From assembly GCF_020194175.1 (NCBI RefSeq), contig NZ_JADYVX010000003.1, positions 347,224 to 411,223 on the forward strand: a stretch of DNA of 64,000 bases, in the 5' to 3' direction. Shown here piece after piece: positions 35,988-42,876 of the stretch. Made by a program: the position numbers and the translations under genes. The notes below the pieces were generated by a model. The model searched no databases. It was given only the letters and a program-made list of their open reading frames with translations, and had not been told where the DNA came from. The DNA comes from Bradyrhizobium sp. BRP22. GTDB lineage: Bacteria > Pseudomonadota > Alphaproteobacteria > Rhizobiales > Xanthobacteraceae. How positions within the stretch are numbered: the first letter of the stretch is position 1; each line of letters opens with the position of its first letter.

Positions 35988-36549
35988 TGACCTCTCGCTC
36001 GATGATCCTGCGCAAGGTCAGATCACGAGTGCAGGCCGCAGCCAACCCCGCGAATTCGCTTCGCACCTCGCCAGCGAGGCTGTCGATCATCTCCTCATAG
36101 ACTTCGAGCGGGACCAATCGACCGAGCCGCTGGTTGGTGCGCACCTCGATCTCGCGCGCTTTGGCATCGCGCATCCGGCTGTCGGCCGCCGACTTCTGCG
36201 AGCGGCGGTCCTCATCGCGCAGCCAGCGCACATAGCCCTGACAGGCGTCGAACCAGTTGTACTGCGCTTTCCGGCCGGTGGTCTTGAGCCAGCCCTGCGC
36301 CACGAACTGCGAGATGCGCGGCGTGGTGACACCCCAGCACCTGGCTAGCGTCGCGCTGTCGGTGAGCATGACGTTGTCGCGCGACCATTTGGCAAAACCT
36401 CGGATGAGGTCGGCCAGTCGCCAACTGTCTTTGCCGATCGGTTTGATGAAGCCCTCGCGCTGCAGTTTTTTGAGTTCGTCCGGGTGCTCCATCAACAGCA
36501 GCGACATCGCCAGCGCGGTCGACACCGTCCCAGCCTCGTTTTCTGCCAT
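35827..36549 (-). CDS. Terminase small subunit, Nu1-like (240 aa)
   Basis: Start at 36549 (MAENEAGTVSTAL), with GGAGG five bases upstream. The winged-helix part, ATLARCWGVTTPRISQFVAQ, matches the Nu1-type DNA-recognition helix-turn-helix. A longer helical C terminus follows. The 3' end overlaps the large subunit by about 160 bp in another frame, so the last part may be less constrained. Confidence 0.78.
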   Translation of the reverse strand: MAENEAGTVSTALAMSLLLMEHPDELKKLQREGFIKPIGKDSWRLADLIRGFAKWSRDNVMLTDSATLARCWGVTTPRISQFVAQGWLKTTGRKAQYNWFDACQGYVRWLRDEDRRSQKSAADSRMRDAKAREIEVRTNQRLGRLVPLEVYEEMIDSLAGEVRSEFAGLAAACTRDLTLRRIIEREVNARLRRIAEHAMAQAIRLETVRGADDAVRADGAGPVGGGEPDLSGNGSGAGAA

Positions 36550-36730
36550 TTCAGCCTCCACAGCCTCCGATTGAAAGATTTTTGTCGGGATGATCCAAAA
36601 TTGAAAGAATTTCCTCCCCGAAATGATAAGTTTGGCTTCACTGCACCGGCAAATTGTCTAGTGTTTTCAAGTGGTTCGGCGGCGGTCGCCGGAACCGGGA
36701 ACTTCACCGGGCATTTTCGGAGCAAGCGAA
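36550..36730. promoter_or_regulatory. Divergent control region between late operon and amidoligase operon
   Basis: 181 bp without genes, notably AT-rich for this genome. It contains a direct repeat ATTGAAAGA (about 36571 and 36602) and the 9-mer TTGTCTAGT (36654-36662), which also occurs inverted-paired at the integrase end. No strong -35/-10 pair can be named. The late promoter (leftward) and an accessory promoter (rightward) should both lie here. Confidence 0.5.
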
Positions 36731-37729
36731 GTGCACCCCTCTATTTCCTCCCTCACGTTCGGCGCGGAATTCGAAGTCATCCTTCCGTCCGATCGCAACC
36801 GCGCCAGCGCTGCGTCGGCGGTTGCCGCGCATTCCGGCCTTACCGTCGTTTCCGCCGTGCTCGGCGGCCGTCCCGTCACCACGTGGAAGGTCGTCTCCGA
36901 CGCTTCGGTTTCGGGCGGCGGCGCTGGTCTCGAATTCGTCTCGCCGGTCTTGAAGGGCGCGGACGGCCTTGAACAGGTTCGCAAGATTTGCGCAGCGCTT
37001 ACTTCCATCGGTGCGACCGTCAACACCACATGCGGCTTCCACGTTCATGTGGGCGCGCGCGATCAGGCCGACAATCCGGAGTTTTTCAAAAACCTGCTGA
37101 AGCTCTACGGCAAGTTTGAGGAGGCGCTGGACGGCATCATGCCGGCGTCGCGTCGCGGCAATGCCAACCGCTATTGCGCGTCGATCGTTCGCTATGCGCC
37201 GAATGTCGACCGGGCGCGCAGCGTGCAGGAAGTCATCGGCACCATTCCGGGCCGCTATCACAAACTCAATCTTGCGGCGTTCAAGAAGCACCGCACCGTC
37301 GAATTCCGCCAGCATGCCGGAACGGTTGACGGCGAGAAGGCAGTCAACTGGATCGTCGTTTGCCTCAAGCTGGTCGCCGCCGCGAAGGCCGGCAAGACCG
37401 GTGCGGGTCCGGCGATTGCGCGGGATTTTTCTCGGCTCGATGCGAAGGCGCGGGCGGTCGCGGATGCGATCAGCAAACCCGAAGGTGCGACCGCGGAAGA
37501 AATCCGTGCGGCGAACGGTTTTCGTGCGCTCTCGGTCAAGCGGCAGGTGGCCATCGCGGGCTTGCAGGTTCGCGTCGTCAAAGAGCGCGGCAAAGAGCGG
37601 TTTTTCCTCGTCGCGCAGACTGACCCCGGCCGCACCGTGCCGTCGACGCTGGAGGGGCTGTTCGAGGTGATCGATGCCTCGCCAGAGGAAGCCGCCTTCC
37701 TGCGCTCGCGCGCGCAGCGTCTCGCCTAA
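36731..37729 (+). CDS. Amidoligase, glutamine-synthetase-like COOH-NH2 ligase (332 aa)
   Basis: Start is GTG 36731, set by the GGAGCAAGC leader. Family motifs in order: TFGAEFEV (metal-binding Glu pair, residues 9-16), GLEFVSPVLKG near 70, CGFHVHVG near 102, YHKLNLAAFKKHRTVEFRQH near 180 and a C-terminal basic part. This is the Amidoligase_2 pattern of ATP-dependent enzymes that join a carboxyl to an amine, expected to be cytoplasmic. A GGCT-like gene follows 89 bp later. Such pairs were predicted by Aravind and colleagues to make and trim gamma-glutamyl-type peptide adducts. The substrate here is unknown. Confidence 0.85.
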   Translation: MHPSISSLTFGAEFEVILPSDRNRASAASAVAAHSGLTVVSAVLGGRPVTTWKVVSDASVSGGGAGLEFVSPVLKGADGLEQVRKICAALTSIGATVNTTCGFHVHVGARDQADNPEFFKNLLKLYGKFEEALDGIMPASRRGNANRYCASIVRYAPNVDRARSVQEVIGTIPGRYHKLNLAAFKKHRTVEFRQHAGTVDGEKAVNWIVVCLKLVAAAKAGKTGAGPAIARDFSRLDAKARAVADAISKPEGATAEEIRAANGFRALSVKRQVAIAGLQVRVVKERGKERFFLVAQTDPGRTVPSTLEGLFEVIDASPEEAAFLRSRAQRLA

Positions 37730-37818
37730 CGACGTTTCGACGGTGCGGCCCATCGCGGGCCGCACAACGAAGCGGCCAACCGGTTCTTCACAACCAACAG
37801 TCAACAGGAGCAAGCCAC

Positions 37819-38724
37819 ATGACCACGTTTACGAAACTTTGGGTTCTGAAATCGCCAGTGCAGGTCGCGGCCGGCACCGTGCTCACCGTCAGCTTGAAGG
37901 GCGGTCGCACCAAGGAAGTGCCGGTTGGCCAGTTCATTGGCCAGCGCGGCGCGAACTACCTCTACCTGCCCGCCGCGCAGGCCGACGACGCCGACGCGGA
38001 AGCGGGTGTGAGGAGCGAGCCCATGCTGTACTTCGCCTATGGATCAAACCTCAACAAGAAGCAGATGGCGCGGCGCTGCCCGGCGGCTGTGCCGCTCGGC
38101 AAGCTGATCATGCCGAACACGCAGCTCGTGTTCCGCGGCGTCGCCGATGTCATCCGCGCCGATGGTGTCGAGTGCCCAGGTGGCATCTGGCGGATCACGC
38201 CGGAATGCGAGGCGGCGCTGGATCGCTATGAGGGCTTCGATCCGGACTACCCTGATCGCGGCATGTACACCAAAGAGTACGTGCGCGTCGCCGGGCTGCC
38301 GGATGGCGCGACCGAGATCATGCTCTACGTGATGAACTCGTCCGGCATCTATCCGCCGTCCGAATACTATTTCGACGTCATCAGGCAGGGCTATCGCGAC
38401 TTCGGTCTGGATACCGCGGCGCTGCGGATGGCGCTGAAGCACTCGCACGATGAGAAGCGCCCGACACACGTTGAGCGCAAGCGGACGCGGCGCATGGGCC
38501 GCCCCGCGCTCGCACCGCGGCCGGCAGGCAAGCCGGTGCAGTCCAAGGCAGAGCGCAAGGCCGACAAGAAAGCCGCGCGCAAGGCCGACAGGAAGGCCGA
38601 CAAGACCGCGCGCCAGATGTACCGCGACCCGCAAGCCGACCTGACCCCCGAGCAGCGCCGCCGGAAGATCACCAACCTGACCGAATGGCTGCGCGACCGC
38701 CGCAACAACGGCATCAAGCACTGA
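37819..38724 (+). CDS. Gamma-glutamylcyclotransferase-like (AIG2/GGCT) protein with basic tail (301 aa)
   Basis: Residues 1-66 are a small separate-looking domain. From Met69, MLYFAYGSNLNKKQM begins the GGCT fold with its YGSN substrate loop. DRYEGF near residue 138 supplies a candidate catalytic Glu. Residues 185-301 are a Lys/Arg-rich tail (KADKKAARKADRKADK). A second GGAGCGAGC leader lies inside the gene just before Met69 (38023), so a 233-aa form may also be made. GGCT enzymes release 5-oxoproline from gamma-glutamyl amines. The upstream amidoligase suggests opposite reactions. Confidence 0.82.
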   Translation: MTTFTKLWVLKSPVQVAAGTVLTVSLKGGRTKEVPVGQFIGQRGANYLYLPAAQADDADAEAGVRSEPMLYFAYGSNLNKKQMARRCPAAVPLGKLIMPNTQLVFRGVADVIRADGVECPGGIWRITPECEAALDRYEGFDPDYPDRGMYTKEYVRVAGLPDGATEIMLYVMNSSGIYPPSEYYFDVIRQGYRDFGLDTAALRMALKHSHDEKRPTHVERKRTRRMGRPALAPRPAGKPVQSKAERKADKKAARKADRKADKTARQMYRDPQADLTPEQRRRKITNLTEWLRDRRNNGIKH

Positions 38725-38754
38725 CCCCCGAACCCACATTTTGGAGCAAGCAAA

Positions 38755-39204
38755 ATGTCCAACAATCCTAAGAACGCACCATTCGCCAACAAAGCCATCG
38801 CTCTCCCTGTTCTCGCATTGCTGTTGCTCGGCGGGATCATGAGTTCGGGCGGCAGCCATAGCGGCGCGGAGACGCCAGCACCGAAGCCGGCTGCAGCACC
38901 GGTCAAGCGACCGGCACCCGGTTCGACGGTGGTCGCCAAACGCGACACAGTGGCATGCATCGAATTTAAAGACGCGCTTGGCGTCGTTGCCAATGAGATC
39001 AGCCCCGGCATCCACATGGATAACAAGCACCTGATCGCAGCAGGCCGCTGCGTCGAGCTGCCGTTCGGCACCGTGGTTACCGAGGATGCCAGCGAACGCA
39101 CAATCGCTGCGCCGAATGCCCGGTGCGTCCGGGTCGACGGTGCGCCTCGTCGCGCGCCGTGCCTTTGGGTGCTGGTTCAGCGTTTGGCGATCATCACCGA
39201 TTGA
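38755..39204 (+). CDS. Membrane-anchored hypothetical protein (149 aa)
   Basis: One hydrophobic segment (IALPVLALLLLGGIM, residues 15-29), a Pro/Ala linker, then an outside domain of about 90 residues with cysteines in VACIEF, GRCVEL, ARCVRV and PCLWV. These could form two disulfides in the periplasm. It has the GGAGCAAGC leader. Unrecognised. Its place after the GGCT gene suggests a surface-side partner. Confidence 0.55.
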   Translation: MSNNPKNAPFANKAIALPVLALLLLGGIMSSGGSHSGAETPAPKPAAAPVKRPAPGSTVVAKRDTVACIEFKDALGVVANEISPGIHMDNKHLIAAGRCVELPFGTVVTEDASERTIAAPNARCVRVDGAPRRAPCLWVLVQRLAIITD

Positions 39205-39277
39205 CCCTTCGCCCCTGCGCTCCATGCGAGCGCAGTACGAAGCGCCATTCCGGTGACTTCACATTTGGAGCAAGCAA

Positions 39278-39424
39278 ATGAATACCGAAGCCGAACGCCT
39301 GAGGGCGCGCGTCGAAGCGCTCGAAAAGATGCTGGCCGAACTGGAGCGGGTGCTGGCGCAAAGCCGTCGCTGTCAGCGACTGGCCCAATCCGGCACGCGC
39401 AAAAGCGCGCCGGTCACCCACTAG
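39278..39424 (+). CDS. Short coiled-coil protein (48 aa)
   Basis: MNTEAERLRARVEALEKML continues a leucine-heptad helix of about 28 residues, then a basic tail. It has the GGAGCAAGC leader two bases before ATG and begins 73 bp after the previous stop. Probably a small dimerising protein. Confidence 0.55.
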   Translation: MNTEAERLRARVEALEKMLAELERVLAQSRRCQRLAQSGTRKSAPVTH

Positions 39425-39437
39425 CTGGAGCGAGCAA

Positions 39438-39791
39438 ATGAAACTCACTCATGCCGACTTGCGGCAATTCACCGGCACCGAGCAGTGGTTCCGGCATAGC
39501 CTGATGCGCACCATCCTGTACACCGAAGGCGTGCAATATCTCGCCGAGAGCGGTGGCGCGTACTGGCTGCTCGATAAGGTCGCCACATGGCAGCTCGAAC
39601 CGAGGGTGAAGGCCGAGCCGTTCCAGTCGTGGAAGCTGAAGGTCAATGAGAACCGGACCGCGACGCTCACCTGCGATGATGGCAAGGGCAACATTGTCCA
39701 TTCGGAGGCGATCGACTGGACCGACTTCCCGCTCGATCAAATCGAACTGTGGGTCGAGGGAAACGTGATCCTATTGCCCAGCGAGCACTGA
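39438..39791 (+). CDS. DUF6876-type protein (117 aa)
   Basis: The phrases LRQFTGTEQWFRHSLMR, LYTEGVQYLAESGGAYWLLD and later WQLEP match the DUF6876 pattern seen in many phage and bacterial accessory loci. The function of the family is unknown to me. Leader GGAGCGAGC is at 39427. Confidence 0.75.
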   Translation: MKLTHADLRQFTGTEQWFRHSLMRTILYTEGVQYLAESGGAYWLLDKVATWQLEPRVKAEPFQSWKLKVNENRTATLTCDDGKGNIVHSEAIDWTDFPLDQIELWVEGNVILLPSEH

Positions 39792-39792
39792 C

Positions 39793-40071
39793 ATGGGCGA
39801 CGACAGTGAGATCGTCAGCCATCCCGATGGCGGCATCACCTTCGCAGGCCCCGACGCCGTGGCGCTCTATGCCGCCACGACGCTGTGGGCGGCGCTCGGG
39901 CTGTACATCAAGAGCGGGATCAAGGTGAACCGCGCTTATACGCCGACCAAGATGCTGGCGGCGGCGGGGCAGATCACTGGCAAGACCTACAAGCGCGGGC
40001 AGCATCAACTCGCCCGCGATGACCTCAAGATATGGATGGATACCATGTCGGCGGCGTTGCCGAAGCGCTGA
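39793..40071 (+). CDS. Hypothetical protein (92 aa)
   Basis: Begins one base after the previous stop. N-terminal GITFAGPDAVALYAATTLW and a helix near RAYTPTKMLAAAGQITGK suggest a small alpha/beta protein. No leader motif of its own, so it is probably coupled to the DUF6876 gene. Confidence 0.55.
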   Translation: MGDDSEIVSHPDGGITFAGPDAVALYAATTLWAALGLYIKSGIKVNRAYTPTKMLAAAGQITGKTYKRGQHQLARDDLKIWMDTMSAALPKR

Positions 40072-40207
40072 TGCGCAAAACGCTGATCGACAGCATCAAG
40101 CCATGCGAAAAGATAAGCTATACTTTGCATCGCTCGCGTGGCCTGATTTTCTCAAGACCGGGCAGGCGATACCCCGGAGCAAGTACCGCCAAATGTGGAG
40201 CAAGCAC

Positions 40208-40495
40208 ATGAAGTTCATCACCTTGAATATGGTTGAGGCCGGTCGCCCGCAGTACAACGAGGACACCGGACGCGAGGAAGTCACCGAAACCAGCAAGCCG
40301 GTCATGATCAACGCCGCCAACATCCGCTGCTTTTACGCGCGTCGCGATGGCAGAGCCGGCACTCGCATCACGTTCTCGGACGGTGGCGGGTTCGCGGTCG
40401 CGGAAGCGCCCGACCAGATCGCGCAGATGGTCGCCAGCGGCGACACGGCGGCGCGGCTCGCGCTCGCACCGCCCGCGACCGACAGCGCCAACTAA
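40208..40495 (+). CDS. Hypothetical protein (95 aa)
   Basis: Start at 40208 is set by GGAGCAAGC at 40197. MKFITLNMVEAGRPQYNED opens a beta-rich protein with an INAANIRCFYARR core. It looks like the small phage proteins with an I.V..I..F.... pattern around a conserved Asn. A strong terminator follows. Confidence 0.6.
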   Translation: MKFITLNMVEAGRPQYNEDTGREEVTETSKPVMINAANIRCFYARRDGRAGTRITFSDGGGFAVAEAPDQIAQMVASGDTAARLALAPPATDSAN

Positions 40496-40515
40496 CCACG
40501 ACCACCGCAGCAAAC

Positions 40516-40541
40516 GGGCGGGCCGCAGTGCCCGCCCTTTT
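40516..40541 (+). terminator. Intrinsic terminator
   Basis: Perfect 8-bp stem GGGCGGGC/GCCCGCCC with a 6-nt loop, followed by TTTT. It would end or attenuate the accessory transcript 21 bp after the stop at 40495. Genes beyond it need read-through or their own promoter. Confidence 0.85.
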
Positions 40542-40557
40542 AACAGGAGCCAACGAA

Positions 40558-41130
40558 ATGCCGATGCCGACAACCAAGAACGACCTGCCGGCGATGCAGT
40601 GCGTCTCGGCGATGCAGAAGTGCATTCGCCGGGGCATGGAGCGCGAGGCGATGGAGTTCGCGTGCGAGCTGCTGCACACCTCGAAGGCGTTTCACACCAT
40701 GGTGTGCAATCGCTTGGAGGTGATCTGCCACGAAGATTTGGACACGCTGGCCGCCCCGTGGGTGGTGCCGTTCGTCGCCACCGCGCTCGCGCAGTCCAAA
40801 GAGCGCTACTCCAAGCACGTCGGCGAGGCGCGGCTGATGGTGGGCAACGCCATCAGGATGATGTGCCGCGCGCCGAAGTCCCGCGCCGGCTGCCACTTCG
40901 GGGCCGCGATCGGGCTGCGCTCGCTGCTGGAGGAGTACGCGCCGACCGTTCCCGATTGGGCACTCGACCAGCACACCCACAAGGGCCGCAAGATGGGGCG
41001 GGGTCTCAAGCACTTCCGCGAGGAAGGCGCAAAGCTGGTGCCGCCGCCGACCGACCCCGACCCGTACATCGAGGAAGCCTATCGGCTGTGGGCGATCAAG
41101 CAGGGCGAGATCGAGGAGGAGGAGGCATGA
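40558..41130 (+). CDS. MgsA/RarA C-terminal-like protein without AAA domain (190 aa)
   Basis: The sequence MQKCIRRGMEREAMEFACEL, then NRLEVICHEDLD, then a late DQHTHKGRKMGRGLKHFREE matches the C-terminal tetramerisation region of MgsA/RarA-type clamp-loader-like ATPases, where R-G-x-x-x-GRG-x-x-HF is conserved. The AAA ATPase part is absent, so it probably tunes replication or binds SSB-type partners. Start at 40558 with an AGGAGCCAACGAA leader. Confidence 0.7.
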   Translation: MPMPTTKNDLPAMQCVSAMQKCIRRGMEREAMEFACELLHTSKAFHTMVCNRLEVICHEDLDTLAAPWVVPFVATALAQSKERYSKHVGEARLMVGNAIRMMCRAPKSRAGCHFGAAIGLRSLLEEYAPTVPDWALDQHTHKGRKMGRGLKHFREEGAKLVPPPTDPDPYIEEAYRLWAIKQGEIEEEEA

Positions 41131-41333
41131 TCTGGCGGCTGATGGCTTCCGTGCTGGTGGTGTCCGACGCCGGCAGCATCGCGCTGACCAGCGAGCACAC
41201 CGACTGGCCGAGCGAACGGGCCTGCATCCATGTGGTGCAGAGCATCTACAGCATTCCGCCGACCGCGCAGGTGATCGGCGGCCACCGCGTCACCATCAAG
41301 ATGTCGGCATCGTGCGTGCCGGTCACCCCATAG
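41127..41333 (+). CDS. Hypothetical protein (68 aa)
   Basis: Coupled to the previous gene by ATGA. MIWRLMASVLVVSDAGSIAL may be a short signal or membrane start. Two cysteines later (ERACIHV, SASCVPV) could form a disulfide. Unrecognised. Confidence 0.5.
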   Translation: MIWRLMASVLVVSDAGSIALTSEHTDWPSERACIHVVQSIYSIPPTAQVIGGHRVTIKMSASCVPVTP

Positions 41334-41343
41334 GAGCAAGCCC

Positions 41344-41559
41344 ATGACCAGCCCCAAGCAACCGGGCTGCAAGCACCAGTGGCCGGATGAGCCAAACTGC
41401 CAGCCCGCGTTCCTAAACTCCTACCACTGCGACAATTGCGACGTCTCTTGGGAGGACGAGTGGTCATGCGGCTGCGATGACGAGTGCCCCGAATGCGGCA
41501 TCGCCATCAGCCCGGAAAAGTCTGAACCGATCGCGCCATGTGCGTGCGAGCGTCTGTGA
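41344..41559 (+). CDS. Cys-rich zinc-ribbon-type protein (71 aa)
   Basis: Cysteine pairs CDNC and CPEC, plus CGCDDEC and a final CACERL, give nine cysteines in 71 residues. Likely one or two bound zinc ions. Leader GGAGCAAGC at 41333. Role unknown. Confidence 0.6.
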   Translation: MTSPKQPGCKHQWPDEPNCQPAFLNSYHCDNCDVSWEDEWSCGCDDECPECGIAISPEKSEPIAPCACERL

Positions 41560-41569
41560 GTGAGAAAAC

Positions 41570-41809
41570 ATGAAGAAGATCGTCCTGATCCTGCTGCTGC
41601 TGCCGAGCGCGGCGCTGGCGCAGCAGCGCACCTATTACGATGCCGCCGGCCGCGTCGTCGGCCGTTCGACCACCGACAGCCAAGGCACGACGACCTTTTA
41701 CGACGCGCGCGGGGGCGTATCGGCGCGCTCGTCGACCCGCGGCAACGCCACGACCACCTATGACGCGGGCGGCCGGGTCATTGAAAGAAGCGAGAGGAGC
41801 AAGCGATGA
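41570..41809 (+). CDS. Exported mini YD-repeat protein (79 aa)
   Basis: A signal peptide, MKKIVLILLLLPSAALAQ, is followed by three short units beginning TYYDAAGRVV, TFYDARGGVS and TTYDAGGRVI, resembling YD (RHS-type) repeats. The mature part is only about 60 residues, far smaller than RHS toxins. Possibly a periplasmic or surface peptide expressed from the prophage. Confidence 0.6.
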   Translation: MKKIVLILLLLPSAALAQQRTYYDAAGRVVGRSTTDSQGTTTFYDARGGVSARSSTRGNATTTYDAGGRVIERSERSKR

Positions 41810-41979
41810 CTGACCCGCAGATGATCCGCGCGCTCGTTGAGCGGATCGCGTCCCGGCCGTTGTCGACCGAGAACACCCACGCCACATGGAACCCGCCGGA
41901 TTGGGAGGAGGTGGTGGAGTGGTGGGACGAAGCGGTCGCCGAGGCGCGCGAACTGACCGGCAAGCGCTACCGGTCATGA
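41806..41979 (+). CDS. Hypothetical protein (57 aa)
   Basis: ATG overlaps the previous stop and is preceded by GGAGCAAGC. A Trp/Glu-rich middle (PPDWEEVVEWWDEAVAE) suggests a small amphipathic helix. Unrecognised. Confidence 0.5.
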   Translation: MTDPQMIRALVERIASRPLSTENTHATWNPPDWEEVVEWWDEAVAEARELTGKRYRS

Positions 41980-42185
41980 TACAGCCTGACCTTCCGCCAG
42001 AGGTCGCACGCGCGTTCATGGAGGACATGCGCGCGTACTATGCCGCGACAGGTGAGCACAAGCGCAACGAGATTGCCGCGCGTCAGGCGCACATCCTGAA
42101 CGGCTATCTGCCGCGCCGCGCCAAGCGGTTGGGGCTTTCCGACATCAAGGCGATGTTTCAGGAAATGCGCCGCGCTGGTGGTTGA
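41976..42185 (+). CDS. Hypothetical protein (69 aa)
   Basis: Coupled by ATGA to the previous gene. MIQPDLPPEVARAFMEDMR opens a helical protein with a basic middle (YLPRRAKRLGLSDI). Last rightward gene before the converging sulfotransferase operon. Confidence 0.5.
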   Translation: MIQPDLPPEVARAFMEDMRAYYAATGEHKRNEIAARQAHILNGYLPRRAKRLGLSDIKAMFQEMRRAGG

Positions 42186-42218
42186 AAAAGCGGGAGAGGC
42201 ATTTGCGCCCTCTCCCGC
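42185..42218 (-). terminator. Terminator of the leftward modification operon
   Basis: GCGGGAGAGG pairs with CCTCTCCCGC (10 bp), and on the minus strand the stem is followed by TTTTT. It lies between two converging genes and mainly ends transcription coming from the sulfotransferase gene. Confidence 0.85.
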
Positions 42219-42246
42219 AGGTGTCGGGCGGAATAACGGAGCCCGA

Positions 42247-42876
42247 TCAGTCGTACCCGAAGCGGTCGCAGAGCTGCTTCTCTGCGTCCATGATGCGCTG
42301 GCGCATTTGCTTGGTGACCACCGCCTCATTCTCCATCCGCCGCTCGGTGGCGTTGCGCTTGGGCGGCATCAGCGGCATTGCGGAGCGCACCTCGCCAGCC
42401 TCGTCGAGGATGCGGTTGAGATCTTCGAACAGGGTCTCGGTCTTGCCGATGCGGTCGACCGGCTTCTCGCTCCACATCCCGAGCTTCTGAAACATCGTCT
42501 GCGTGGCGATGCCGGGATAGCGCTCCAGATACTTCTCCAGAAATTCCTCAAAGCTGAAGCTCCAGCAGGATGCCATCCAGACCTGCGCCGCGGTGCCGCG
42601 GTGTTGGACATGGACCGGGTAGCCTGACGTCACCGCGAAGGCCCAGCGCGACACCAGCCAGTTGACCGGGTGGCGGACGAAGCCGAACGACAGCCGGCCG
42701 CTCTCGATGCCTGGATGCCGGGCCCGCAGCTCGGGCAGGCCGAAGTGCCGCTCGCCCTCGGCGTCGCCGCTCTCATGGCCGACTGGATTGCAGCGGTACA
42801 AGACCTCGCGCACGCTCATGCCGCCGGTCTTCTGGACGTGTATAAACAGCGTCTTGTCAGTCACGAAGGCCATCAT
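42247..42876 (-). CDS. PAPS-dependent sulfotransferase (209 aa)
   Basis: The 5'-phosphosulfate loop TLFIHVQKTGGMSVREVL (residues 9-26) and the 3'-phosphate loop FGFVRHPVNWLVSRW (about 64-78) are both intact, as in Sulfotransfer_2 enzymes. They move sulfate from PAPS to a hydroxyl or amine of a glycan or small molecule. Coupled to the glycosyltransferase gene by ATGA, so a sugar added by that enzyme is a plausible acceptor. Followed by a strong terminator. Confidence 0.8.
   Translation of the reverse strand: MMAFVTDKTLFIHVQKTGGMSVREVLYRCNPVGHESGDAEGERHFGLPELRARHPGIESGRLSFGFVRHPVNWLVSRWAFAVTSGYPVHVQHRGTAAQVWMASCWSFSFEEFLEKYLERYPGIATQTMFQKLGMWSEKPVDRIGKTETLFEDLNRILDEAGEVRSAMPLMPPKRNATERRMENEAVVTKQMRQRIMDAEKQLCDRFGYD

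Larger units (their letters stand above)
36719..41804 (+). repeat. Repeated translation leader GGAGCAAGC before start codons
   Basis: GGAGCAAGC or GGAGCGAGC occurs 1-4 bases before a start codon at 36719, 37807, 38012, 38743, 39267, 39427, 40197, 41333 and 41796. Three copies extend upstream into CATTTTGG-like sequence. GGAG is the Shine-Dalgarno, but the constant CAAGC after it is not explained by 16S pairing. It marks nearly every gene of this operon and sets the start of the amidoligase (GTG 36731). Confidence 0.8.

Noticed and set aside
38044..39225. 393-codon leftward frame over the GGCT and membrane protein genes
   Set aside because: No recognisable motif; the opposite strand has clear family motifs and leaders.
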